Assembly: GCF_000746025.2 (NCBI RefSeq)
Contig: NZ_CP045798.1
Span: 3,207,501-3,271,500 of the forward strand
Direction of reading: 5' to 3'
Length of the DNA: 64,000 bases
Origin: Thermanaerosceptrum fracticalcis
GTDB taxonomy: Bacteria; Bacillota; Peptococcia; DRI-13
Program-made: the position numbers and the translations under genes
The notes under the pieces: generated by a model
The model's input: only the letters and a program-made list of their open reading frames with translations
What the model was told of the DNA's origin: nothing
The model's database searches: none
Shown here: positions 34,520 to 43,508 of the stretch, piece after piece
Numbering within the stretch: the first letter of the stretch is position 1
Layout: every line of letters starts with the position of its first letter

Positions 34520-36075
34520 AAAGCAAAAAACGTAAGCAAAGAACCCTTGAAAAGTTCCAGGTAAGAAGTGCAGAAGTGCTTGCGGTAGAATCGCCGCAAA
34601 CTATCCGGCCTATGAATGCAGCCCATAACCACAGCCTGTTTTTTGCGCCAAATAACAACTCCAAGGATTTTGGCACTGTTTTGCGCGAAGTGCAGGAGTA
34701 TATCTCCAGCAAGTATTCCACCCTCATTCTCGATGGGGGAAATGATGAGGTTAAAACACAGGTCAAGCGGTATATCAGCAAATATCTGATGGATTGCCGC
34801 ATCGCCGTAAAGGGGATGACCGACCAGCAGCTCGTTGATGCCCTCTATACCGAAATGGCCGAGTTCTCATTTCTCACTAAATACATCTTCGGCGCAGGGA
34901 TTGAGGAAATTGACATCAATGCCTGGAATGACATTGAGGTCCAGTACAGCAATGGCACTACAGTCAAGCTTGACGAACACTTTGACTCTCCCGAACACGC
35001 CATCAACGTAATCCGCCGTATGCTCCATGTGTCAGGCATGGTGCTGGACAATGCCAGTCCCGCTATCTTGGGACATTTGAGCAAAAATATCCGCATCGCC
35101 GTGCTGAAAACACCCCTCGTGGACGAGGATGTAGGTGTGGCGGCCTCCATCCGTATTGTGAATCCGCAGAACATGGAGAAAGCTGACTTTGTAAAGGGCG
35201 GCACAGCAACCGACGAGATGCTGGACTTCCTTGCGGAATGCCTTCGGTACGGCATTTCGGTGTGTGTGGCTGGCGCGACCAGCTCCGGCAAGACTACGGT
35301 GGCCGGCTGGCTGCTGACCACCATTCCGGACAACAAGCGTATCTTTACGATTGAAAACGGCTCCCGTGAGCTGGCACTGGTGCGAAAAAAGGACGGCAAG
35401 GTGGTCAACAGCGTTATCCATACCTTGACACGCTCCAGTGATAACGAGAAGCAGAACATTGATCAGGATATGCTCCTGGATATGGCGCTGCGCTTCAATC
35501 CGGAGGTCATCTGCGTGGGCGAGATGCGCTCTGCAGAAGCATACACCGCCCAGGAATCCGCCCGTACCGGCCACACGGTGCTGACCACCATCCACTCCAA
35601 TTCCTGTGAAGCCACATGGCGCAGGATGGCCACTCTTTGCAAACGGAAATACGATATTGCGGACGATACCCTCATGTCCCTTGTGACCGAAGCGTTTCCG
35701 ATTGTTGTGTTCACCAAGCAGCTGGAGAATAAGCAGCGCAAGATCATGGAAATCATGGAGTGTGAAATCCTGCCTGATGGCACACGCAACTTCCGCACCT
35801 TATACCGGTTCCACATCACGGAGAGCCGCATGGAAGGCGACCGTTTCATCATAAGCGGCAGCCATCGGCAGGAGAATACCATCTCCAAGAGCCTGCAAAA
35901 GCGCTTCCTGGAAAACGGCATGCCGCAGGAGACACTGAAGAAAATTACGAAAGGGCAGGATGAGCTGGCACAGAACCTCTCTGCTGCACCCATTTTGCGT
36001 ACCGAGATATTGCACAACAGCAGCTCATCCTCCAGCGAATTAAACGAGAAAAAAGAGGAAGTGATTGCAAAATGA
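34516..36075 (+). CDS. TadA/CpaF-family secretion ATPase
   Basis: A 519-residue hexameric ATPase of the type II/IV secretion superfamily. An N-terminal domain (about 60-190) precedes the motor with Walker A GATSSGKTTVAG, Asp/His boxes and GEMRSAEAYTAQESARTGH, with TTIHSNS closing the Walker B region. It powers extension (and in TadA systems also retraction) of the Tad pilus. A VirB11 role in the neighbouring secretion system is an alternative that should be kept in mind, since no other VirB11 is present. It overlaps both neighbours by ATGA. Confidence 0.9.
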   Translation: MKSKKRKQRTLEKFQVRSAEVLAVESPQTIRPMNAAHNHSLFFAPNNNSKDFGTVLREVQEYISSKYSTLILDGGNDEVKTQVKRYISKYLMDCRIAVKGMTDQQLVDALYTEMAEFSFLTKYIFGAGIEEIDINAWNDIEVQYSNGTTVKLDEHFDSPEHAINVIRRMLHVSGMVLDNASPAILGHLSKNIRIAVLKTPLVDEDVGVAASIRIVNPQNMEKADFVKGGTATDEMLDFLAECLRYGISVCVAGATSSGKTTVAGWLLTTIPDNKRIFTIENGSRELALVRKKDGKVVNSVIHTLTRSSDNEKQNIDQDMLLDMALRFNPEVICVGEMRSAEAYTAQESARTGHTVLTTIHSNSCEATWRRMATLCKRKYDIADDTLMSLVTEAFPIVVFTKQLENKQRKIMEIMECEILPDGTRNFRTLYRFHITESRMEGDRFIISGSHRQENTISKSLQKRFLENGMPQETLKKITKGQDELAQNLSAAPILRTEILHNSSSSSSELNEKKEEVIAK

Positions 36076-37001
36076 CTTTTATTCAGCTCATCGCCTGCAT
36101 CGGCATGATTGCCGGTGCTTTTATCTTGCTTGGAATTTCACCCATAGCGTTTACGGACGGCCTGTTCAGCTTTTTGATTAAAAGACCCAAAAGCATCAAG
36201 GATGAAATCAACGAGGCCACCAAGCGCAAGCGCCCTTCCTTCCTCCGCAGGGAGATTATAGAAGCGCAGGAAATTCTCGCGCTGACCGGACGAAGCAGCC
36301 GCTTCTCCCTGATCTGTGCTTGTTCGCTCTTGTTGTTCGCTATAGGCGTAAGTATTGCCATTCTGCTGCAGAATGTGTTCCTCGTCCCTGTCCTTGCGCT
36401 GGGCATGATGTTCCTGCCGTTTTGGTATATCAAGCTGACTGTCACCCACTACAAGAAGAATATTGCTGCAGAGTTGGAAACGGCGCTGTCCATCATCACC
36501 ACGGCTTACCTGCGAAACGAGGACATTGTGACTGCCGTGGAGGAAAATATGCAATACTTAAACCCGCCGGTGCGCAATGTATTTGCCGGGTTTCTGACAC
36601 AGGTGAGGCTCATCAACCCCGATGTGGATGCGGCACTGAAAACTATGAAGACCAAGATTGACAACGAAGTGTTCCGCGAGTGGTGTGATGCCATTGCCGC
36701 CTGCCAGTATGACCGGAGCCTCAAGACAACGCTGACCCCCATTGTCAGCAAGCTCTCGGATATGCGAATCGTCAACGCGGAGTTGGAATATCTCGTGTTC
36801 GAGCCTCGCAAGGAATTCATCATCATGGCGCTCCTTGTCATGGGCAACATCCCCCTGATGTATTTCCTCAATAAGTCTTGGTATGACACGTTAATGCACA
36901 CATATGTGGGGCAGCTTATCCTTACCATCTGTGCGGCGGCAATTTTTATTTCCACCGCCTTTGTTATTAAGCTGACTAAGCCCATTGAGTACAGGAGGTA
37001 G
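36072..37001 (+). CDS. TadB-like inner-membrane platform protein
   Basis: 309 residues; the start overlaps the TadA stop. One N-terminal membrane helix, a second pair near 80-120 and a C-terminal pair (about 255-305) frame a cytoplasmic T2SSF-like domain (AELETALSIITTAYLRNEDIV). It pairs with the next gene, TadC-like, to form the pilus platform on which TadA acts. The sequence is diverged from proteobacterial TadB; the assignment uses topology and order. Confidence 0.78.
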   Translation: MTFIQLIACIGMIAGAFILLGISPIAFTDGLFSFLIKRPKSIKDEINEATKRKRPSFLRREIIEAQEILALTGRSSRFSLICACSLLLFAIGVSIAILLQNVFLVPVLALGMMFLPFWYIKLTVTHYKKNIAAELETALSIITTAYLRNEDIVTAVEENMQYLNPPVRNVFAGFLTQVRLINPDVDAALKTMKTKIDNEVFREWCDAIAACQYDRSLKTTLTPIVSKLSDMRIVNAELEYLVFEPRKEFIIMALLVMGNIPLMYFLNKSWYDTLMHTYVGQLILTICAAAIFISTAFVIKLTKPIEYRR

Positions 37002-37006
37002 CATAC

Positions 37007-37879
37007 ATGTTGATACTATTATTTTTATTTGCAGTCCTGTTTGCGGCAGGGCTGTTTTTTATTCTCGCGGATGTGCTCAAGCTGCCGACCATGGGAGCAG
37101 CCAAGGCTATGCTCAGTGCCGGTAAGCAGGACAAAAAGGCTGCCAAAACCGTGGATGCGTATTTTATGTCCGGCGCTGTCAGGTTGTCAAGATTTATTCG
37201 CCTGGATGAGTACCGCAAAAGCCGCATGTCCAACGTCCTCAAAGCGGCGGGCATCAGTATGACACCGGAGGTTTACCTTGCGTATGCCTTCGTCAAAGCA
37301 GGAGCGATCCTCCTTGGCGTGATACCCTGCCTGTTCTTGTTCCCGCTGCTTTCCCTGGTGATGGTGCTGCTCGCCGTGCTGGTCTATTTCAAGGAAACCA
37401 GAAAAGCGGATGAGCAGCTGAAGGTCAAACGAGAGCAGATCGAAAGCGAGCTGCCAAGGTTCGTGGCGACCATCGAACAGTCGCTGAAAAGCAGCCGCGA
37501 TGTGCTGTCCATTCTGGAGAATTTTAAGAAAAATGCAGGCGCTGCTTTTGCAAGTGAACTGGACATCGTGACTGCAGACATGCGCTCATCAAGTTACGAG
37601 GCAGCACTCACGCGGTTCGAGGCAAGGCTCAATTCACCGCAACTCTCTGATGTAGTGCGCGGACTCATTGGTGTGCTGCGCGGCGATGACGGCGCAATCT
37701 ATTTTCAGATGCTCGCCCACGATTTTAAGGTGCTGGAGCTGCAAAGACTCAAGGGTGAGGCGCAGAAGATACCGCCCAAAATCCGGATTTTCTCCTTCAT
37801 TATGCTGATATGCTTCCTGTTTACCTATCTCGCCATCATCGGCTATGAGATCATTAAGTCCCTCGGCGGAATGTTTTAG
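37007..37879 (+). CDS. TadC-like inner-membrane platform protein
   Basis: 290 residues, 5 nt after the TadB-like gene, with TACAGGAGGTAGCATAC as ribosome site. It has an N-terminal helix, a hydrophobic pair near 90-130 and a C-terminal helix (about 262-288) around a T2SSF domain (ELPRFVATIEQSLKSSRDVLSILENF). It forms the membrane platform together with the TadB-like protein. Confidence 0.82.
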   Translation: MLILLFLFAVLFAAGLFFILADVLKLPTMGAAKAMLSAGKQDKKAAKTVDAYFMSGAVRLSRFIRLDEYRKSRMSNVLKAAGISMTPEVYLAYAFVKAGAILLGVIPCLFLFPLLSLVMVLLAVLVYFKETRKADEQLKVKREQIESELPRFVATIEQSLKSSRDVLSILENFKKNAGAAFASELDIVTADMRSSSYEAALTRFEARLNSPQLSDVVRGLIGVLRGDDGAIYFQMLAHDFKVLELQRLKGEAQKIPPKIRIFSFIMLICFLFTYLAIIGYEIIKSLGGMF

Positions 37880-37893
37880 GGAGGGGATTTGAG

Positions 37894-38295
37894 GTGCTAA
37901 AAAAACTATTGCATTGTAAGGGCGGTGAGGGCTACATCGATGTGGCGATACTGGTACTTTGCGCCATGCTTGTCATTGCTCTTGCCGTCAAGGTATTTCC
38001 GGTCTACATCGCCAAGAGCCAACTTGACACCTTTGCCTCGGAACTTTGCAGAGAAGCGGAGATTGCAGGCAGGGTCGGCAGCGAAACGAACCAAAGGGCG
38101 CAGGTGTTGCGGGAAAAAACAGGACTTGATCCCGCCATTTCCTGGTCAAAGACCGGCAAAATCCAGCTCAATGAAGAGTTCACGGTGACCGTTTCCATGC
38201 AGACCGACATCGGACTCTTTGGCGGTTTCGGCTCCTTTCCCATTACTCTGACCGCACAGGCGACAGGCAAAAGCGAGGTGTATTGGAAAAAATGA
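37894..38295 (+). CDS. TadE-like minor pilin (DUF4320-like)
   Basis: 133 residues from GTG 37894 after GGGAGGGGATTTGAG. A short leader (LKKLLHCKGG) is followed by EGYIDVAILVLCAMLVIAL, a prepilin-type helix with cleavage after Gly and Asp at +5, the same arrangement as in the 32222 protein. The mature domain is about 100 residues and beta-rich. It is probably a minor pilin of the Tad fibre, processed by the A24 peptidase. The stop overlaps the next start (ATGA). Confidence 0.75.
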   Translation: MLKKLLHCKGGEGYIDVAILVLCAMLVIALAVKVFPVYIAKSQLDTFASELCREAEIAGRVGSETNQRAQVLREKTGLDPAISWSKTGKIQLNEEFTVTVSMQTDIGLFGGFGSFPITLTAQATGKSEVYWKK

Positions 38296-38837
38296 CAAAA
38301 TTATATGGTATACTAAAGGAAAAAAAAGGATCGTCATTCCCATTGGTTGTTGCCATCACCCTCGCGCTTGGCATCATCCTGTGCGGAATATCCGAATACA
38401 TGAGGCTCATGATCATCGCCTCCGGTGTTCGGGATGCGGTGCAGTCTGCCATCATTTCGACAGTTAACGACAACTATGATGATGTTTACCACGGCGTTCG
38501 GGAGGGCTATGCAGGAGGGTATAAGCCAAGCGGTTCCTCATGGGAGGGCAGCATTGACTACGGCGATATTTATGAGTATCTTGACAATACCCTTGGCTTG
38601 CAAAAAAACGGCGGCTATCATGTGAAATACGCAGGCGAAGCGGTGGAATTCAAGCTCTCCGGTTTATCCGTCGATATTACTAATGTGCCCCTTGCACCCT
38701 CCGACTCCGACAGTGCGCAGGGCCTTCTCGCCGATGCGGTGTTCCGGCTGGAGGTTCCGGTGTCCTTTGGCGGCAAATCCCTGCCGCCGATGCGGATGAA
38801 CCTTAAGGTGCAGGCGAAATATATGCCTTTATTTTAA
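38292..38837 (+). CDS. TadF/TadG-like pilus-associated protein
   Basis: 181 residues from ATG 38292; an in-frame TTG nine nt earlier is possible. A basic leader (LYGILKEKKG) precedes SSFPLVVAITLALGIILCG, a single membrane helix with a prepilin-like Gly at -1 but no acidic residue at +5. The extracytoplasmic domain is about 140 residues. Position and topology fit a TadF/TadG pseudopilin. It ends the Tad operon; the following DUF6550-like gene has its own ribosome site. Confidence 0.65.
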   Translation: MTKLYGILKEKKGSSFPLVVAITLALGIILCGISEYMRLMIIASGVRDAVQSAIISTVNDNYDDVYHGVREGYAGGYKPSGSSWEGSIDYGDIYEYLDNTLGLQKNGGYHVKYAGEAVEFKLSGLSVDITNVPLAPSDSDSAQGLLADAVFRLEVPVSFGGKSLPPMRMNLKVQAKYMPLF

Positions 38838-38926
38838 CTGTATCGGAATTGTAATAGACTTTTGAAAACTCTTGTGGTAGGGTGGCTTGTAAGGAACTGT
38901 AAAAATAGACAAGGAGGTAATCTCTT

Positions 38927-39490
38927 ATGAAGAATATAACTGACAAGACAAAGAAATGGCTGACCATCGCCGGGCTTGGCATTGTGTGCGTGGTGCTGGT
39001 TATTGCAATATCCTCTCAATTTAAGACGCAAACGCCGGTGGATGACGACATAGCTCCGCCGACTGCAGTTACAGATAATAAGGTCAATCCAGGCATCGAT
39101 ACCGGTGATAAGGCAGAAGAAAAAGAAGTGGTCATCCAGGCCAACGAATCGGTTGCAGCGCCGACCGATGACACAGCGGCTAAGACCGATCAGCCGGTAC
39201 AGAATCTTCAGCCGGAAGTGACCAAACCGGCAGCGCCGACAGAAAGCCAAAAGATCGACAAAACCCAAAAGCCCAACGGAGAAAAGGTTGACAATGTGAA
39301 AGCGGTAGACCATGACAGTGTAAAAAGACCAAATACCACGCAGTCCGGTGAGCCGCAGGGCGGTGAGAAAAAAGACGGCAAGGTTTATCTCCCCGGCTTC
39401 GGTTGGGTAACCGAAACAGGAGGCTCGGGTACAACGGTAGGTGAACAAGGGGATGAGCTTACTGGCAACAAGGTTGGGACGATGGATTAA
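38927..39490 (+). CDS. Single-span protein with disordered extracytoplasmic tail (DUF6550-like)
   Basis: 187 residues after ACAAGGAGGTAATCTCTT. One membrane helix (about 12-30) is followed by 120 residues rich in Pro, Thr, Lys and Asp, predicted disordered. A short conserved end (KDGKVYLPGFGWVTETGGSG) may fold. The arrangement suggests a wall-spanning stalk that presents a small C-terminal domain outside the membrane. The DUF6550 assignment is from memory of the pattern. It sits between the pilus genes and another secreted protein. Confidence 0.65.
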   Translation: MKNITDKTKKWLTIAGLGIVCVVLVIAISSQFKTQTPVDDDIAPPTAVTDNKVNPGIDTGDKAEEKEVVIQANESVAAPTDDTAAKTDQPVQNLQPEVTKPAAPTESQKIDKTQKPNGEKVDNVKAVDHDSVKRPNTTQSGEPQGGEKKDGKVYLPGFGWVTETGGSGTTVGEQGDELTGNKVGTMD

Positions 39491-39520
39491 CCCATTAAAT
39501 TAGAATAAAGCAATCGAAGA

Positions 39521-39547
39521 GGCACAGTAGAAATGCTGTGCTTTTTG
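39521..39547 (+). terminator. Intergenic terminator
   Basis: GCACAG pairs with CTGTGC around TAGAAATG and is followed by TTTTTG. Confidence 0.6.
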
Positions 39548-39565
39548 CTGTTTAAGGAGGTCTTT

Positions 39566-41257
39566 ATGAAACGAAACCTTAGTATTTTTCTTATGCTGGC
39601 TTTGCTGCTGACCTTCCTGTCTCCTCTCGCCGCCTATGCCGAGGGCGAAGGGAACATTGACCATGGAGGCGGCGGGATGGGCAGCGGTACCAGCGAAAAC
39701 TATTGGAATCCTGGCGATGAGGGTGTGCGGGTTACGGTTGTGAGAGTAAGAGATCGTGCGGTGGTCACCACACCCATTGATTTTACCAACAAAAATCCCG
39801 ATAACATCCAGGCACACTTTGGAAAGGTCAGCAAAATATCTTATACAAAAGGTTTTTCTCTGACACCTAATCCACAAGCATACACCTATGTCAATCCTGC
39901 AAAAGCAATTCCGAGAATTATTAGCTCTGGCAGCGGCAATGCAAACATTGAAGTCATAAAAAGCTATTTTACAGACGAACTGGTTATCAGATACATTGCC
40001 GATGTTACCGGCTTCAATTACGACACCCTCATCAGCGGTGACTACAAAATACTGTTAGAGCCAGTTGCGTATATGACCTTTCAAGGCGTAAGGATTGCTG
40101 TGACTGCAACAGAAGCTGCTCTTTATGACGAGCAGCTCGGCGGCGGCTTAAGAAGCAAAATGGCTTCTCTTTCACACCAAAATCTACCCCTTGCCATGTT
40201 TCTGGAAACGCCTGATCTTGGCTATCCTGCGTGGTCGGGAAGCACCACATCAAAAGCTTCCAATGCGGATATAAAGTCCTCCCTTGGCCTTGGCATTGTA
40301 CGGTTCAGCGAGGCAGAGCCTCCCCAAGTGAGCAGCTACGATTACACTTATCGTGTTAATACCGAGGTCATTACCTCGGTCACGGTCAGCGGAGGCCAGG
40401 CTGATCCCGACAATCCTGTATCGGTACGCTTTACCATCGGCGGCAAAACCTACACGGTAAACAACGTATATTATCCGGATGGCGACAGCCAGCTTGTGTG
40501 GGTGCGCTGGACGACACCTTCCACACCGCAGACCATGACAATAACTGTGTCTGTAACCGGCAGAGGCAGAGCAAGCCAAGGAACCATCACCGCAAATATT
40601 GTGGATCTGTCGGGCAATGATCCGCCAAACCCCGTTGCGGATGATCGCAATGATTCCTACTCTAAACCAAGCGTCCCGAGTAACCCACAGGTAACCTCCG
40701 CCTCATGGGGCGTGTGGCGTCCTTGGTGGCAGGAATATTGGGTGTGGCACTCCACCGGCGAAGATTCAGGCTATTGGTGCGATCACGGCTGGTGGGAGTT
40801 TGATTATGACTCCTACAGGGCAGATCTCTCAGCTTCCATGAGCATCATTCCCGATGCTAAAGCACCAACCGCATCGGGGAAAACCATGAAAAGCGGATAT
40901 GGCATCAACCAAATCGTGACTGCCAATGTCAGCACCAATCAGTCCTGGGCAGTGACCGGCGCACAGACTGCTGTGACCTATTTCCCAGAATTCCAGTACC
41001 AAAACTACTGGCGGTTGCTGGATAGAACCAGCAGCGGCTACAGTGCCAAATTCGAGTTTGCTAAGAACAGATATTCAACCTACAACCGGCGCACCCATTT
41101 CACCCCAATCTGGATGCCGGATGGAAGCTACACCCCGTATACGTACCTAATTGACTGCTGGACACCGCAGGGGATGCTCTCTATGAACCTAACAGACTCA
41201 GTGAACATAAGCGGAAGCTTATGGGATGACTGGCACATCGCGCCCGTAAAACCTTAA
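39566..41257 (+). CDS. Secreted surface protein, 563 aa
   Basis: ATG 39566 follows TTAAGGAGGTCTTT; an 11-codon upstream extension crosses the preceding terminator and is rejected. The signal peptide is residues 1-27 with cleavage near AYAEGEG. The mature protein is rich in Ser, Thr, Tyr and Trp, and has aromatic patches (WRPWWQEYWVWHSTGE). No SLH, LPXTG or other anchor is visible. No family is recognised. Placement between the Tad and VirB genes suggests a role on the cell surface during contact, which is inference. Confidence 0.65.
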   Translation: MKRNLSIFLMLALLLTFLSPLAAYAEGEGNIDHGGGGMGSGTSENYWNPGDEGVRVTVVRVRDRAVVTTPIDFTNKNPDNIQAHFGKVSKISYTKGFSLTPNPQAYTYVNPAKAIPRIISSGSGNANIEVIKSYFTDELVIRYIADVTGFNYDTLISGDYKILLEPVAYMTFQGVRIAVTATEAALYDEQLGGGLRSKMASLSHQNLPLAMFLETPDLGYPAWSGSTTSKASNADIKSSLGLGIVRFSEAEPPQVSSYDYTYRVNTEVITSVTVSGGQADPDNPVSVRFTIGGKTYTVNNVYYPDGDSQLVWVRWTTPSTPQTMTITVSVTGRGRASQGTITANIVDLSGNDPPNPVADDRNDSYSKPSVPSNPQVTSASWGVWRPWWQEYWVWHSTGEDSGYWCDHGWWEFDYDSYRADLSASMSIIPDAKAPTASGKTMKSGYGINQIVTANVSTNQSWAVTGAQTAVTYFPEFQYQNYWRLLDRTSSGYSAKFEFAKNRYSTYNRRTHFTPIWMPDGSYTPYTYLIDCWTPQGMLSMNLTDSVNISGSLWDDWHIAPVKP

Positions 41258-41280
41258 AAAAATCATCAGAAAAAGAATAG

Positions 41281-41317
41281 GATCGCAAGGCGTGAAAAGC
41301 CCTGCGGTCTTTTCTTT
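41281..41317 (+). terminator. Intergenic terminator (GTGAAAA loop)
   Basis: GATCGCAaGGC and GCCcTGCGgTC pair around GTGAAAA and are followed by TTTTC. It precedes the VirB2-like gene. Confidence 0.65.
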
Positions 41318-41350
41318 TTCAGCAATAATGGATGAAAGGTGGAAAAATTG

Positions 41351-41692
41351 ATGAAAAAAAAGAAAAAGTTCTTGTACCTTTTTTGCGTCACCCTTGTCCT
41401 TATCAGCGTTTTCTGCATGACCGCCTATGCCGCTCCTACCGGCGATGTTGCGGGAGCCATAGAAAGCACATGGAAGGACGCATCCGCGCAGATTAAAACC
41501 GTGGTCAACAAGGTCGTTTTCCCTGCAATCGACCTGATTCTTGCTGTGTTTTTCTTCGCCAAACTGGGGATGGCGTACTTCGACTATAGAAAACACGGAA
41601 TGTTTGAGTGGACGGCTCCTGCTATTCTCTTCGCCTGCTTGATATTTACCCTCACAGCGCCTCTTTATATTTGGCAGATTCTTGGCATGTAA
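41351..41692 (+). CDS. VirB2-like small membrane protein (DUF3852-like)
   Basis: 113 residues; ATG 41351 with GGTGG 8-12 nt upstream, and a GTG four codons earlier as alternative. A signal peptide (to about residue 27, AYAAPTG) is followed by an amphipathic part and two hydrophobic segments (about 50-66 and 86-110), the layout of VirB2/TrbC pilin-like subunits in Gram-positive secretion systems. It is the first gene of the T4SS block. Confidence 0.75.
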   Translation: MKKKKKFLYLFCVTLVLISVFCMTAYAAPTGDVAGAIESTWKDASAQIKTVVNKVVFPAIDLILAVFFFAKLGMAYFDYRKHGMFEWTAPAILFACLIFTLTAPLYIWQILGM

Positions 41693-41765
41693 CAGCAGCA
41701 AAATTGTGCAGGGAGTCTGTGTAAGAGCAGGCTCTCAATCTTTTCCGAAAGGAGTGAACTTATAA

Positions 41766-42626
41766 ATGTTCATATGGGATTTTGCTGCTGACACTGTCCT
41801 CGGACAGATTATGGACTGGATCTATGCTCAGATAATCGGCTTTCTTGGTGAATTCTTCGCTATGATGGGCAACATGGGAGCCGAGCTGTTCGAGATGAGC
41901 TGGGTGCAGGCTATTGTGCTGTTCTTTTCCTATCTTGCATGGGCGCTTTATGGGACAGGGCTTGTGGTTTCCGCCTTTGAATGCGGTATTGAATACCAAA
42001 GCGGCAGGGGCAGCATCAAGGACACCGCTTTAAATGCCATCAAGGGCTTTATGGCTGTCAGCCTGTTTACCATTGTGCCGGTGGAACTGTACAAGCTGGC
42101 GATTACCCTGCAGGGCGTCTTCACATCCGGCATCACAGGACTTGCGGCGGCAGACAGCCGCATTAGTATCATGGCTGCCGCTGCCCTTGCCAGCATAGGC
42201 GATGTCTTAGTTAGTCCCATTATGGGGATATTCTGTTTGATCCTCATGGGCTATGCGGTAATCAAAGTGTTTTTTGCCAACCTCAAGAGAGGGGGAATTC
42301 TGCTCATCCAGATTGCCGTGGGCAGCTTGTATATGTTCAGTGTCCCCAGAGGATATATAGACGGATTCGTATCATGGTGCAAACAGGTGGTGGGCTTATG
42401 CCTGACCGCATTTTTGCAGGCGACCATCCTCATTGCAGGGCTCATGGTGTTTAACAGCAACATGCTTCTAGGCCTTGGCCTTATGCTTGCAGCTTCAGAG
42501 ATACCACGGATTGCCGGGCAGTTCGGGCTTGACACCAGCACCAGGGGCAACCTCATGAGTACCATGTATGCGGCGCAGACTGCGATGAACATTACGCGCA
42601 CAGTGGTAAGGGCGGTGGCAAAATGA
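41766..42626 (+). CDS. VirB6/TrbL-like polytopic channel protein (CD1107-like)
   Basis: 286 residues with about six membrane segments and conserved small-residue-rich stretches (AADSRISIMAAAALASIGDV, GLMLAASEIPRIAGQFGLDT). The family name used for clostridial elements is TrbL/CD1107. It forms part of the inner-membrane channel of the T4SS. GAAAGGAGTGAACTTATAA precedes the ATG. It overlaps the next gene by 4 nt. Confidence 0.8.
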   Translation: MFIWDFAADTVLGQIMDWIYAQIIGFLGEFFAMMGNMGAELFEMSWVQAIVLFFSYLAWALYGTGLVVSAFECGIEYQSGRGSIKDTALNAIKGFMAVSLFTIVPVELYKLAITLQGVFTSGITGLAAADSRISIMAAAALASIGDVLVSPIMGIFCLILMGYAVIKVFFANLKRGGILLIQIAVGSLYMFSVPRGYIDGFVSWCKQVVGLCLTAFLQATILIAGLMVFNSNMLLGLGLMLAASEIPRIAGQFGLDTSTRGNLMSTMYAAQTAMNITRTVVRAVAK

Positions 42627-43192
42627 CGGATACGAAGCTGGTCTATATTTGTTCTCCCTATGCCGGAGATATTGAATATAACACCAAAAGGGCAATAGCA
42701 TACTGCCGCTATGCCGCAGACTGTGGCGTAATTCCCCTGGCTCCACATTTGCTGCTGACGAGATTTCTCTGTGAATCAAATCCAGCAGAACGAGAGCTGG
42801 GAATCAAAATGGGGCTTAAGCTTCTTGCCTTATGCTCTGAGCTGTGGGTGTTCGGTGATAGGATATCCGAGGGTATGCGGCGTGAAATTCAGGAAGCCGA
42901 AAGGCTCGGGATTAAAATTATTTTTCAAGATTCAAATAAAATTCAGGGAGTGATGAACATGAAGCGATGGGGAATTTGGGCAAAGCGCAGTGCTGCCTCT
43001 ATCTTCGGCGCTGCTGAAGATTGGCTGAAATCGGAAGGAAAGGTGCAAATCTTTGATACTTATGAGGAAGCTGCCGAGAAAGCAAGCACACTTATGAAAA
43101 ACATTGGCACGGCAAATGTCTCCTACTATCCCAAGGAAATAGAAATTGAACTAAATGAAGATCAATCCCCTGGCATAAACATGAAGCTATAA
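42623..43192 (+). CDS. Nucleoside deoxyribosyltransferase-like protein (DUF4406/DUF7768) with tail domain
   Basis: 189 residues, overlapping the VirB6-like gene. The N-terminal 110 residues have the nucleoside 2-deoxyribosyltransferase-like fold signature (LVYICSPYAGDIEYN, APHLLLTRFL, ELWVFGDRISEGM). The remaining 75 residues (KRWGIWAKRSAASIFG to the end) look like a separate small domain. An internal GGGAGTGATGAAC before ATG 42959 could allow the C-terminal part to be made alone. The protein ends in NEDQSPGINMKL, the shared Met tail. Its enzymatic activity, if any, is unknown; homologues bind nucleotides. Confidence 0.72.
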   Translation: MTDTKLVYICSPYAGDIEYNTKRAIAYCRYAADCGVIPLAPHLLLTRFLCESNPAERELGIKMGLKLLALCSELWVFGDRISEGMRREIQEAERLGIKIIFQDSNKIQGVMNMKRWGIWAKRSAASIFGAAEDWLKSEGKVQIFDTYEEAAEKASTLMKNIGTANVSYYPKEIEIELNEDQSPGINMKL

Positions 43193-43205
43193 GGAGGGGC
43201 AGAGT

Positions 43206-43508
43206 ATGTATATTTACCCGGATAATTTAAAATCCAAGGCGGTATTGTGGCTGTGGCAGCTTCGGGATATCGGCATCATCGGCATCGGATGTCTTGTTTC
43301 TGTGTTTGCGCTCGTACAGCTCGGCATGCTGCTTCCGATAGTGGCAACTGCCCTCTATGCATTTTTAACCATCCGTTTTGAGGATACCTCTATCCTCGAT
43401 TTTATCAAGTATGCCTGTGCCTTTTTTATAACCAAACAGCAGTTATATGAATGGAAACTTCAACCCGCTGTCCATTCAGAACCGAATAGAAAGCAGGTGG
43501 ACAAATGA
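43206..43508 (+). CDS. VirB3/PrgI-like membrane protein
   Basis: A 100-residue PrgI-family protein with two adjacent hydrophobic segments (about 22-60) and the usual N-terminal YIYPDNLKSKAVLWLWQLRD. PrgI and VirB3 sit next to and are often fused with VirB4. The start follows AAGGAGGGGCAGAGT, and the stop overlaps the VirB4 N-terminal gene (ATGA). Confidence 0.85.
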   Translation: MYIYPDNLKSKAVLWLWQLRDIGIIGIGCLVSVFALVQLGMLLPIVATALYAFLTIRFEDTSILDFIKYACAFFITKQQLYEWKLQPAVHSEPNRKQVDK

